The translations under genes and the position numbers were made by a program. A stretch of DNA of 64,000 bases from Planctomycetota bacterium (GTDB taxonomy: Bacteria > Planctomycetota > Planctomycetia > Pirellulales > Pirellulaceae), in contig JAPLNL010000019.1 in NCBI GenBank assembly GCA_026692905.1, positions 5,380-69,379 of the forward strand. Direction: 5' to 3'. The notes below the pieces were generated by a model, which was not told the origin of the DNA, did no database searches, and saw only the letters and a program-made list of their open reading frames with translations. This document shows, in pieces, positions 43,972-51,896 of this stretch. How positions within the stretch are numbered: position 1 is the stretch's first letter; the number at the start of each line of letters is the position of its first letter.

Positions 43972-44802
43972 TTAGCCTGGCAATGGACCGTAGATTGGGC
44001 GATGCTTGGTGTAGCCGCCATCCGTTGTTAATACTTCCCCTGCACACCAACATTCTTTAGCCCAAAAGTACATTGTGGCGGCTGAGATGTGCTTGGGTTC
44101 GGTCAGCGCACCCATCGGCATCGCATCCGCGACCGCTTGAAGTCGGCCGGCGCTCGTTGGATTCTGAGCAGCCATTGGGCCACGCAGTGGAGACGGAGCC
44201 AATCCGTTCAAGATCACTCCGTACTTTTCTACGAAGTGCCTAGACTGCAATCGCAAAAAGTTCAGCAAACCACCCTTGGACTCTTCGTATGCCGAGCTGG
44301 CTCGTCCCTCAGCACCGACGGTGGCTGATGTCGACAAGACAATGACCCCTCGTGAGCCGCAAACCAGTGCGCCTGTTTTGACTCCATGTTTGAGTACATT
44401 GTGTGCTCCCCATAAATTGACTTCGCAAGCTCCCATCACGTCTTCCTTGGTCAAATCCTCAGGAGGTGTCAGCGGCTTTGGAGAAATACCTGCAGTGTGC
44501 ATGAAGTACTGAATGCCCTGATGCCTCAAAAAAAATTCTCGCACGGCCTCTTCGCTCGTGATGTCAACGGATTCTGCGACCACTTCGGTTCGGCTCTTGG
44601 AGTCCTTGGCAACGGTGCTCGCAAAATCCGTGAGCGCCATTTTGCTCGTCCCGACACCGATCGTCGAGGAATGGTCAATTAGGATCAGTTTCTTTAAGCC
44701 CAGCCAAGGAATTATGTTGGAAGCCATATGCTGGCCCATCAATCCAACTCCAATGATCAAGGCGGTAGCGTTGTTTTCGTAACTGAGAGGCGAAGTATGC
44801 AA
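43972..44802 (-). CDS. Short-chain dehydrogenase/reductase family protein
   Basis: This 276-residue protein starts from a TTG at 44802; no earlier in-frame ATG was seen. The N-terminal nucleotide-binding loop reads 'IIGVGLMGQHMASNI', a GxGxxG form unlike the TGxxxGxG of classical SDRs. 'HTAGISPKPL' matches NAG-type, and the catalytic set is 'VLSTSATVGAEGRASSAYEESKGG' in outline (Ser...Tyr-x3-Lys). 'LTTDGGYT' ends the fold. It should reduce or oxidise an alcohol/ketone with NAD(P); substrate unknown. It converges on dnaK. Confidence 0.8.
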   Translation of the reverse strand: MHTSPLSYENNATALIIGVGLMGQHMASNIIPWLGLKKLILIDHSSTIGVGTSKMALTDFASTVAKDSKSRTEVVAESVDITSEEAVREFFLRHQGIQYFMHTAGISPKPLTPPEDLTKEDVMGACEVNLWGAHNVLKHGVKTGALVCGSRGVIVLSTSATVGAEGRASSAYEESKGGLLNFLRLQSRHFVEKYGVILNGLAPSPLRGPMAAQNPTSAGRLQAVADAMPMGALTEPKHISAATMYFWAKECWCAGEVLTTDGGYTKHRPIYGPLPG

Positions 44803-44836
44803 GATTCAAGGATCCTCGAAGGAGTTGTTTTGTTCA

Positions 44837-44912
44837 GAGCGGTAGACACATTCCATGTGCCGTTCACGTGAAATCATAATAAAGTCTAGGTGCGGCGGCT
44901 ACTGCAAGGTCC
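44837..44912. repeat. R3 palindromic repeat, copy 3
   Basis: GTAGACACATTCCATGTGCC at the left, shorter and less perfect at the right. It lies between divergent SDR and dinB. Confidence 0.65.
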
Positions 44913-44955
44913 GTACGCCAACCCATCGCAGTCTATTGCAGGGTAGAATGCAAAA

Positions 44956-46128
44956 ATGATATTGCACATTGACATGGACGCATTTTACGCATCCGTTGAG
45001 CAGCGCGACGATCCATCGCTGTTAGGGAAGCCCGTTGTTGTTGGCGGTTCAGCGGAAGGACGCGGCGTCGTCGCCGCCTCGAGCTACGAAGCGCGAAAGT
45101 TCGGCATTCATTCCGCTATGTCTGCTTATCGAGCCAAGCAACTTTGTCCACATGCAGTCTTCATTCGACCCCGTATCGACCATTATGCAACTGTCTCCCA
45201 TCAAATCCGACAAGTCTTCGAAGAGTTCACACCTCTGATTGAACCGCTGTCGTTAGACGAAGCTTTTCTCGATGTGACTGGCAGCGAGAGCCTTTTGGGG
45301 ACCGCCAGCAAAATGGGTCTGCAGATCAAAATGCTCATTCGGGAGCGTCTCAATTTGACGGCGTCGGTTGGCGTCGCTCCGAATAAGTTTGTTGCAAAGA
45401 TCGCGAGCGACCTCAAGAAACCAGATGGGTTTGTCGTCGTAACAGAGGATCAAATCCAGGAATTTCTCGACCCGCTTCCCGTCGGACGCATTTGGGGCGT
45501 TGGGAAAGTCACGGCGCAGGTGTTCAAGCGGTTTGCCATTTCGACGATCGGGCAACTGCGGCAGCTTTCACGCGAGTCACTGTCGGAGCTTTTCGGAAAC
45601 TCAGGCGAGCACTATTGGCAACTATCGCACGGTATCGACAACCGCCCTGTTGTGCCGGATCGCGAGGCTAAATCGATTTCAAACGAGACTACTTTTTCGG
45701 AAGACATCACCGATTTAGAAGACCTGAAAGCGTGGCTTGTGACACTGGTCGAACAAGTCAGTCGCCGATTGCGCAATCATGATCGTTTGGGGCGAACCGT
45801 GGATTTAAAAATCCGATTCTCTGATTTTAAAACCTTAACACGTTCGTTAACACTGAATAGCTCCACCAACATTACCAGTGAACTGTTAGCGGCGGGGCTT
45901 GAGCTGCTTTGCAATCGCCTCCCAAAGAACCATTTACCGATTCGCTTGATTGGATTCGGAGTAAGCCATCTAGATCAACCGGAAATGATGCAACTGCAGT
46001 TGTTTGACGAAAGCGAGAGAGAGCAACAGCGTTCGCTCGACAAAGTTGCGGACGAGATCGCAAAGAAGTTCGGCAAGCACGCGCTCCACCGGGCCACGGG
46101 AATCAAGAAATCGCCGAGTTCCAAATAA
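44956..46128 (+). CDS. dinB: DNA polymerase IV (Y family)
   Basis: This 390-residue protein begins 'ILHIDMDAFYASVEQRDDP' (metal Asp6/Asp8 region), with 'SSYEARKFGIHSAMSAYRAK', catalytic 'LSLDEAFLDVT', 'TASVGVAPNKFVAKIASD' and the little-finger domain with 'RTVDLKIRFSDFKTLTRSLT'. The clamp-binding motif 'QLQLFDE' lies near the C-terminus. It copies past damaged bases with low fidelity and is often LexA-controlled; no clear SOS box was seen upstream. The DNA-repair group at 35-40 kb is 5 kb away. Repeat R2 begins 2 bp past its stop. Confidence 0.95.
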   Translation: MILHIDMDAFYASVEQRDDPSLLGKPVVVGGSAEGRGVVAASSYEARKFGIHSAMSAYRAKQLCPHAVFIRPRIDHYATVSHQIRQVFEEFTPLIEPLSLDEAFLDVTGSESLLGTASKMGLQIKMLIRERLNLTASVGVAPNKFVAKIASDLKKPDGFVVVTEDQIQEFLDPLPVGRIWGVGKVTAQVFKRFAISTIGQLRQLSRESLSELFGNSGEHYWQLSHGIDNRPVVPDREAKSISNETTFSEDITDLEDLKAWLVTLVEQVSRRLRNHDRLGRTVDLKIRFSDFKTLTRSLTLNSSTNITSELLAAGLELLCNRLPKNHLPIRLIGFGVSHLDQPEMMQLQLFDESEREQQRSLDKVADEIAKKFGKHALHRATGIKKSPSSK

Positions 46129-46129
46129 C

Positions 46130-46310
46130 GGGAGGGTGAGGCCACCCCTGTAAACATCTTTGCAAAGTCAATTCCATTAAAAACCTTAGGGAGGGCGAGG
46201 CTCCTGCCGAGCCAACGGTGCAAAGGTTCGGCAGGAGCCTCACCCTCCCGAGCAATGAATGACTTAGGTAAACTCGTTGGAAACATGTTTACAGCGGTGG
46301 GGTGAGGCTC
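46130..46310. repeat. R2 MITE-like palindrome, copy 2
   Basis: It matches 1846-2033 over almost its whole length: GGGAGGGTGAGGCCACCCCT at the left, GGAAACATGTTTACAGCGGT at the right, with the same inner GAGGCTCCTGCCGA hairpin. It starts 2 bp after the dinB stop and is followed by R4, filling 46129-46439. Confidence 0.85.
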
Positions 46311-46368
46311 CTGCCGAATTGTTGCGTCGCAAGCTCGGCAGGAGCCCAATGGCACTCGTTTTGCGATT

Positions 46369-46437
46369 CGTTTAACAGTCAGCCGAAGGCGTACTGCCAA
46401 AAGAACGCGGTACGCCTCCGGCTGGCCGTTAAACGAC
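46369..46437. repeat. R4 palindromic repeat, copy 3
   Basis: CGTTTAACAGTCAGCCGAAG at the left and CTCCGGCTGGCCGTTAAACG at the right, ending 3 bp from the kinase stop (46440). Confidence 0.85.
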
Positions 46438-46439
46438 AT

Positions 46440-48014
46440 CTACTTTGGTCGATCGCTGGAGAAATTATATTCAGCGGCTTGGATTTCTGACTCAAGCCTT
46501 TGGACCTCTCGAAAAAACCTTTCCTGATGAATTTCCGTTGGCGTTGATGAAGGCTGTTGCAAGACTAGCAACTCGCGTTCGATGCGATCGGCATCTAATT
46601 GCAATTGACTACCTTCGCGTACGAATTTGTCGAGTTGCTCGGCAGCCGATCGAATGCTCAAAGTTCTTGGAACAGATGTTGGCGTTTTGGGCATCGCGAA
46701 CTGCCAGATTGCGAGCGTGGCGATAGTACCGCCCAAGCAAGCTGTTAGCCCAAATGCGATCGAGCGTTTCGCCCAGATGCTAAATGTTGGCCAATTTGCT
46801 TTGCCACGTTTCGAGTACCGCTTGGTCAGCGAAAGCCCTCCACTTTGCAGGGCCGCAAGCAGATGTTCGATTTCCTGCTCGACGACGTGCATTGTTTCAA
46901 ATCGTTTGCCAGGATCTTTGCAAAGCAATCGATCGATTAGATTCGATACTTCTCGCGGTACTTGGGAGTTAATCTCGTCGACGGAACGGTGTTCTTCGTT
47001 GCAGATGCGATGCAAAACACCCATGGCACCGACGGCTCGGAAGGGTGGCCTTCCTGTCAGCATAAAATACATGACGCTACCCAAGCTGAATTGATCGCTG
47101 CGGTTGTCAATCGTATCGCCTCGGGCTTGTTCCGGAGACATGTAATGCGGAGTCCCAGCAACCACACCCGTTCTTGTTAACGATGCATCATCGACAGCCC
47201 TAGCCAATCCAAAGTCGCTCAAGATCACGCGATCGACGTTTTCTTCAAGCAAGATATTGGCAGGCTTTACGTCACGATGCACAAGTCCTTGACTATGTGC
47301 AGCGGCTAAGCCCGAGGCCGTTTGTTTGGCGATTCGAAGAGCATCTGTGATCGGAAGCATTCCGCATCGATCGATTTTTGCTTGAAGCGATAGGCCTGAA
47401 ACGCATTGCATGACCAAGTATGGCAGTTTCCCCTCCGACTCCACGTTGTAGATCGGAATGACATTGGGATGCAAAACAGCCGCGGCCGCCTGTGCCTCGC
47501 GAGCAAACCGTTTTCGAGCCGAAGCACTATTGGCTAAGTGCGCCGCCAAAATCTTGATGGCCACGACCCGATGCAGTTCCGTATCATGTGCCTTCAGTAC
47601 AATACCCATCCCGCCAGTTCCGATCACGCGTTCGATCTCATAGCGTCCCAATCGGCCAAGCAGTTCCGGGTGGCTGGGAGCCTCTAAGAACGAAAGCATA
47701 ACCGTCTCAAACTCGACCAGCGAATCTTCGGGCATCTCGCTTGCAATCTCGACGGAGACGGAACTCAAGGAAGTCTTCGGATTTGATTTTGGCAAATCGC
47801 TTTCAAGCCAGGACTCTTTGGCTTCGCGCCACCAAGGCATACCCATGGTCGATTCATCCTCGAGTCGCGACAAGCAGGCCGGGCATTGTTCAACATGCGA
47901 CACCGCCTTCGAGTAGTTCGGACTCTGTTCGCTCCCATGGAGTACCAACTCAAGATATTCAAACGAGCAAGGGTCGGGCAATGATTTTTTGAGTTTTGAA
48001 TTAGATTGCATCAT
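46440..48014 (-). CDS. Ser/Thr protein kinase with N-terminal zinc-finger-like motif
   Basis: About 524 residues from the ATG at 48014 (TTG at 48032 also open). The N-terminus has 'SHVEQCPACLSRL' (His40, Cys44, Cys47), the H-x3-C-x2-C pattern of anti-sigma zf-HC2 domains. A complete Hanks kinase spans about 122-390: 'IGTGGMGIVLKAHD', Lys154, 'LVHRDVKPANILLEE', 'LSDFGLAR' and 'AGTPHYMSPEQARGD'. A membrane helix near 425-447 and a short coiled-coil tail follow. It overlaps the upstream sigma factor gene by 14 bp, so it probably controls that factor. Confidence 0.9.
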   Translation of the reverse strand: MMQSNSKLKKSLPDPCSFEYLELVLHGSEQSPNYSKAVSHVEQCPACLSRLEDESTMGMPWWREAKESWLESDLPKSNPKTSLSSVSVEIASEMPEDSLVEFETVMLSFLEAPSHPELLGRLGRYEIERVIGTGGMGIVLKAHDTELHRVVAIKILAAHLANSASARKRFAREAQAAAAVLHPNVIPIYNVESEGKLPYLVMQCVSGLSLQAKIDRCGMLPITDALRIAKQTASGLAAAHSQGLVHRDVKPANILLEENVDRVILSDFGLARAVDDASLTRTGVVAGTPHYMSPEQARGDTIDNRSDQFSLGSVMYFMLTGRPPFRAVGAMGVLHRICNEEHRSVDEINSQVPREVSNLIDRLLCKDPGKRFETMHVVEQEIEHLLAALQSGGLSLTKRYSKRGKANWPTFSIWAKRSIAFGLTACLGGTIATLAIWQFAMPKTPTSVPRTLSIRSAAEQLDKFVREGSQLQLDADRIERELLVLQQPSSTPTEIHQERFFREVQRLESEIQAAEYNFSSDRPK

Positions 48015-48600
48015 CTTGCTCCCACTGCTCAATGACGAGCTTCATCTTAGCGGTGATTCGGCTACGGGCAATGTAAATGGCACCAGGGGACATCTTTAAG
48101 CTGTCCGCAACGGAATCGATCGACTCGCCGAGAACGCTCGTCCTCCAAAATGCATCCCAACTACTCTCGCTAAAAGATTCGCGAACATGAGCAGCAGCCA
48201 GCCGAAACAACTCGCGACGATAGTCTTGCTCCAATACCTCCTTCTGCCTCGGTGAAGCATCGAGTTGAGCCATTGCATTTAGTTGAGAAGTCCGACCGGT
48301 TCCGCGACCACGAGAGTGTTTGGCCACCCAATTGATCAACTGGTTGCGAGCGATCCGAAAAAGCCAGGCCCGAAATTTGCCCCGCTCTCGATCCGGTTGC
48401 CATCGATCAACGGCCTTGGCGACCGAGATGAAGACATTTTGCGCAATCTCGCGAGCGTCCGCATCCTGCAACCCACGGCGACGGGCGAATCGGATTACCA
48501 AAGGCTCATAAAGATCGATGAACTCTTGCCAAGCGTCCGCATCGGACGCGGAAGGTAATCGCAGGATAAGGCTTTCGCGTGTCTCTGGATTTGCGGGCAT
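48001..48600 (-). CDS. ECF-type RNA polymerase sigma factor
   Basis: I choose the ATG at 48600 (199 residues), which gives the usual planctomycete opening 'ANPETRESLILRL' and then 'WQEFIDLYEPLVIRFARR'; the frame runs upstream to a TTG. Region 2 is 'DADAREIAQNVFISVAKAVD' and 'FRAWLFRIARNQLINW'. Region 4 ('LGESIDSVADSLKMSPGAIY') is a clear helix-turn-helix. It overlaps the kinase start by 14 bp, the same order seen at 28.6 kb, so a sigma-kinase signalling unit is likely. Target promoters are unknown. Confidence 0.92.
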   Translation of the reverse strand: MPANPETRESLILRLPSASDADAWQEFIDLYEPLVIRFARRRGLQDADAREIAQNVFISVAKAVDRWQPDRERGKFRAWLFRIARNQLINWVAKHSRGRGTGRTSQLNAMAQLDASPRQKEVLEQDYRRELFRLAAAHVRESFSESSWDAFWRTSVLGESIDSVADSLKMSPGAIYIARSRITAKMKLVIEQWEQDDAI

Positions 48601-48769
48601 TGGGATTCTTTGGTAGGCTTTTGAAATCGACTCGGAGCAACTCATTTTATCTAGGCTGCGATTTTGCGTATCGAGAGTAGACACCGCATTGAATTCCAAT
48701 TCTTTCAGCGGAAATTCTTAATTTGGCTAATAAATTTGTGCTTTCGGCTATCGATCGTTAGTCATGGGT

Positions 48770-48832
48770 TAAGCGGCTGAGCCGGCCGAAGCCAGTGTAC
48801 CCCAAAGCCGGCTGGAGCCGGTACACCAACGT
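48770..48832. repeat. GC-rich inverted repeat
   Basis: GTGTACC at about 48795 and GGTACAC at about 48820 bracket GC-rich GCCGGC-type sequence. It lies in the 350-bp gap between the sigma factor and the CobW-family gene. Nothing else is apparent in the gap. Confidence 0.45.
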
Positions 48833-48951
48833 CTAGCTTCTTTTTGGCCGAAATCTTCTTTGTCTTGAACCGCTTTGCTTGATTGTCATTCAAAAACTCG
48901 TTAGAACGAAGGAGTCCGTTTTTATCAGTTTCTTAGAGGGCCTGTAAATCG

Positions 48952-50061
48952 ATGTCAGACAATCCGCGTTTTATCATGATCGGTGGTTTCCTTGGGGCGG
49001 GCAAGACGACGACCATTGCTCGATTGGCGCACCACTATCAATCGCTCGGCAAGAGGGTCGGCATCGTCACCAATGACCAAGCCACCGACTTAGTCGACAC
49101 CAATCTGTTGCGATCCCAAGGGTTTGACGTTGGCGAAGTTGCTGGCTCTTGCTTTTGCTGTAACTTTAACGAGCTAACCAGCACAATGGAACGACTTGGC
49201 GAAACACAATTGCCTGAGATTGTGATCGCAGAGCCCGTTGGAAGCTGCACCGACTTGGTAGCCACCGTCATTCGGCCGCTTCAATCAATCTACTCGCAGC
49301 CATTTGATATCGCTCCCTATGGTGTGATCTTGAAGCCGAGCCATGGACTAAAGATCCTCAAGGGTTCCTCCAAAGGTGGCTTCTCACCACAAGCCGAATA
49401 CATTTTTCGGAAGCAAATTGAGGAGGCGGATTTTGTGCTCATCAACCGAATCGATGAACTCTCCCAAGCTGCTGTGGACGAGCTGGCTTCGCTTCTCGAA
49501 CTTCATTTTCCTGGAACTCCGTGCCTGCGAATTTCGGCATCATCAGGAGAGGGATTCGAGGCGTTTTGCGAACACCTCAATCTGACAGGTGCGTTCGGCG
49601 GCAAAGTAATGGATGTTGACTACGATGTCTATGCGGAGGGGGAGGCAGAACTAGGCTGGCTGAACGCCCAAGCCGACTTGAAATCGCCCACGCCGATTGC
49701 GTTGGACGATTTCATTATGACCCTGTTGGATCGAATCAATCTCTGCTTGAACGAGCACGCAGCCGAAGTCGCTCACTTGAAAGTGATCGGGATGGCCGAC
49801 GGACAGTATGCCGTCGCAAATCTTGTTAGCAGTTCCTCGGCGCCGAAACTGTCCATCGGCTCAGGCCTAAAGACTAGCAGTGCGAATCTCGTCATCAACG
49901 CGAGAGTCGCTTGCGCCCCCGATTCGCTGACCAAAACGATTGAAGATACATTGCACGCCGTTTGCCTTGAGTTCGGGGTAACGGAAAAAATGAATACGCT
50001 CCAAAGTTTCCGTCCTGGTCGCCCGGTTCCAACTCACCGCATGTCAGGGACAGAGTCCTAG
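48952..50061 (+). CDS. CobW/COG0523 family GTP-binding protein
   Basis: This 369-residue protein has the P-loop 'GGFLGAGKTTTIARL' (11-25), the metal-binding Cys motif 'GSCFCCNF' (67-70; Cys-x-Cys-Cys), 'IAEPVGSCTDLVATV' and the G4 motif 'LINRIDEL'. Family members are metal chaperones that insert zinc, cobalt or iron-group metals into target proteins using GTP. The C-terminal part lacks an obvious His-rich tail. The next gene downstream encodes a Cys-rich exported protein, so the two may share a metal; that is inference. Start ATG at 48952. Confidence 0.88.
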   Translation: MSDNPRFIMIGGFLGAGKTTTIARLAHHYQSLGKRVGIVTNDQATDLVDTNLLRSQGFDVGEVAGSCFCCNFNELTSTMERLGETQLPEIVIAEPVGSCTDLVATVIRPLQSIYSQPFDIAPYGVILKPSHGLKILKGSSKGGFSPQAEYIFRKQIEEADFVLINRIDELSQAAVDELASLLELHFPGTPCLRISASSGEGFEAFCEHLNLTGAFGGKVMDVDYDVYAEGEAELGWLNAQADLKSPTPIALDDFIMTLLDRINLCLNEHAAEVAHLKVIGMADGQYAVANLVSSSSAPKLSIGSGLKTSSANLVINARVACAPDSLTKTIEDTLHAVCLEFGVTEKMNTLQSFRPGRPVPTHRMSGTES

Positions 50062-50146
50062 GACAGACAGTGCACTTGGTTCATACTTAATGACACCCAA
50101 CAAATCGAATGACTGGGTCGCGGGCGCAAGCCAAATGGCACTGACG

Positions 50147-50226
50147 TTGTTAGCGGAACAGCGCGAGCCGTCCGGTGTGTTAGCCTTAGATGCCGCGAAA
50201 CCGGAGGGCTCGCGCCCTGTCGCTAC
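50147..50226. repeat. R7 palindromic repeat, copy 2
   Basis: GTTAGCGGAACAGCGCGAGC at the left, and CGAAACCGGAGGGCTCGCGC toward the right. It lies in the gap between the CobW-family and PhnD-like genes. A degraded third copy may start near 56058, after nusB. Confidence 0.7.
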
Positions 50227-50313
50227 AAAAATGCAATCGAAAGCGAGTGCTATTCGGCGATAGCCGTGGTATCGTTTCCAACTCCATTTTCCAAAGTAGG
50301 AAGTGCTAAGATC

Positions 50314-51177
50314 ATGACGCATATCAATCGACGAACAGCCATCGTAGGCATCGCTGCAACGGCAGTTTTAGCGAGAACACGGATGTCCTTTGGGGTTGAG
50401 CCGTATGGCCCGGAGGATGCCAAGATAACGATCATCGTGATGGATCCCATGGCATTGCCGCTGGCTTGTGACTGTGTCAAAGGCTACGCGCAGCGCAAGT
50501 ATGAACGGCTAGCAGATTACCTCAAGGAATCCGTCGGAGAGAGTGTTCGAGTCGTTTGGGGTGAGTCCTTGGAACGCACGATCAAAGACCAAGCCAAAGG
50601 CCGGGTAACCTTGGTCATCGGCAAAGACTCTGTGGTTCGCAACGGTGCGAGCAAAGCGAAGCTCGGGTTAAAACCGATCGCTCACTTGACCGATATGGCA
50701 GGCAGTATCAAGCAACACGGTTTGTTCGTGGTTCGCCAAAACGACAAAGCCGCTTCGCTATTGGATATCGAAGGCTACAAAGTGTTTTGGGGGCCTGACG
50801 ACTGCGATGAGAAAGCTGCAGCTCCCAAGGCAAAGCTCAAGGAACTCGAGATCGAAACGATCGATGGCGGTGCATGCGATTCATGTTCTGTCGCCGCCAA
50901 GCAACTTCTAGAGCAACCGGCGGACGCCAAGGCTGCGGCCGTGATTAGTAGCTACGCCGAACCGCTTCTTGCCGGTTGCGGCTCGATCAAGAAAGGCGAT
51001 CTGAAGATTGTCGGGAAGAGTGAGGAAGTCGCATTTGTGAGCGCCTTTATTCATTCGGCAGTCCCAGAGCCAAAGCGGGAAGCCATCACCAAGGCCCTGC
51101 TTGCCATGAGCAAGTCAAAGGACATGCTCACGGCACTGGAGACCAAAGATGGTTTCGTGAAGTACTCGATGCAATAA
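50314..51177 (+). CDS. PhnD-like (phosphonate-type) substrate-binding protein, Cys-rich, exported
   Basis: I choose the ATG at 50314 (287 residues); a GTG lies 48 bp upstream. A Tat-like signal ('INRRTAIVGIAATAVLA') is followed by a periplasmic-binding fold related to PhnD/SsuA/transferrin-like proteins ('GRVTLVIGKDSVVRNG', 'ISSYAEPLLAGCGSIKKG'). Unusually it has six cysteines: a Cys-x-Cys (52, 54), Cys164, a Cys-x2-Cys (188, 191) and Cys222, plus acidic patches, suggesting metal or haem binding. No permease or ATPase genes adjoin it. It follows the CobW-family gene. Confidence 0.72.
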   Translation: MTHINRRTAIVGIAATAVLARTRMSFGVEPYGPEDAKITIIVMDPMALPLACDCVKGYAQRKYERLADYLKESVGESVRVVWGESLERTIKDQAKGRVTLVIGKDSVVRNGASKAKLGLKPIAHLTDMAGSIKQHGLFVVRQNDKAASLLDIEGYKVFWGPDDCDEKAAAPKAKLKELEIETIDGGACDSCSVAAKQLLEQPADAKAAAVISSYAEPLLAGCGSIKKGDLKIVGKSEEVAFVSAFIHSAVPEPKREAITKALLAMSKSKDMLTALETKDGFVKYSMQ

Positions 51178-51203
51178 GGCAAGCGACGGGTTCAAATATA
51201 CCG

Positions 51204-51262
51204 TAGCACGACGCGCAAGCTAGTGAATTGGATAGTTGATTCACTAGCTTGCGCGACGTGCT
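51204..51262. repeat. R1 repeat pair, head-to-head
   Basis: TAGCACGACGCGCAAGCTAG, a short centre, then its complement (TCACTAGCTTGCGCGACGTG). It forms a palindrome 27 bp after the PhnD-like gene stop. Confidence 0.85.
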
Positions 51263-51322
51263 ACGGTAGTACTCATGAGAACCGCGGCGAACGCCGCTTG
51301 TCATTACCCACAACTTTTTGTC

Positions 51323-51482
51323 TTTGCTCCCCTCGCCCCTTTCAGGGGACGCTGTGATGCATTTTGTAGCGAAACTCGTCAAGAGTTTTGGTCGTTTAGG
51401 CGATGCAGCCGAAAGTCTTGACGACTTTCGCCACACAAAAGGCTGTTTTTGTAATGAAAAATGCTTCACAGCGTTGCCCGAT
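51323..51482. repeat. R9 palindromic element, full copy
   Basis: TTGCTCCCCTCGCCC...ACGCTGTGATGCATTTTG at the left and AATGCTTCACAGCGTTGCCC at the right, with CAAGAGTTTTGGTCG and CGAAAGTCTTGACGACTTTC in the middle. Part of it recurs at 34809-34857. With R1 it fills 51178-51540. Confidence 0.65.
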
Positions 51483-51540
51483 CGGCTAATTTGTTCATTT
51501 TCCCCAAAGACTTGTGAAGACTTGCCTAGCGCAGAGGGCA

Positions 51541-51876
51541 CTAACGAGCGGATCGCATGTCGAGCCGACAGCACCCGAAATCAAGCGACTGGCCGAGAGG
51601 TTTGCCTCGTAAAACATCGTGATTGATTTGGTAATAAACGTATTTGCCGTCACGTTGCGTGGTCACCAATCCAGCATGAAACAAGACGCGTAGATGGTGT
51701 GAGACATTCGCGATTTCGGCATCGAGCAAAAGGGATAGATCTGTAACAGTCAACGGGCTGGATTGCAACGCTTTGATCATTTGCAGTCGATTGGAGTCCC
51801 CCAAAGCCTTGAGATATCCCGCACAAAGTTGTACATCCTCTCGCTGTTGCTTTTGACTCGGATTGGTTTCATTCAT
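51541..51876 (-). CDS. ArsR family transcriptional repressor
   Basis: About 111 residues from the ATG at 51876; an ATG at 51942 would add 22 residues overlapping the next gene. It has the winged helix-turn-helix: 'LKALGDSNRLQMIKAL', 'LTVTDLSLLLDAEIANVSHH', 'LRVLFHAGLVTTQRDGKYVY'. The Cys-rich end 'LDFGCCRLDM' may bind a metal, though the typical ELCVCD site is absent. It most likely represses its own operon with the phosphatase-cytochrome gene just upstream (20 bp gap), responding to metal or redox stress. Confidence 0.9.
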   Translation of the reverse strand: MNETNPSQKQQREDVQLCAGYLKALGDSNRLQMIKALQSSPLTVTDLSLLLDAEIANVSHHLRVLFHAGLVTTQRDGKYVYYQINHDVLRGKPLGQSLDFGCCRLDMRSAR

Positions 51877-51896
51877 CTCGGCAGAACACAAACTCG

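Noticed and set aside
46350-46364. Second sigma-54-like match (TGGCAC-TCGTT-TTGC)
   Set aside because: It lies between convergent genes and points into the end of a kinase gene, so it is probably chance.
51128-51574. 148-residue minus-strand frame over the R1/R9 repeats
   Set aside because: It is composed of repeat sequence and the end of the PhnD-like gene in the wrong frame.
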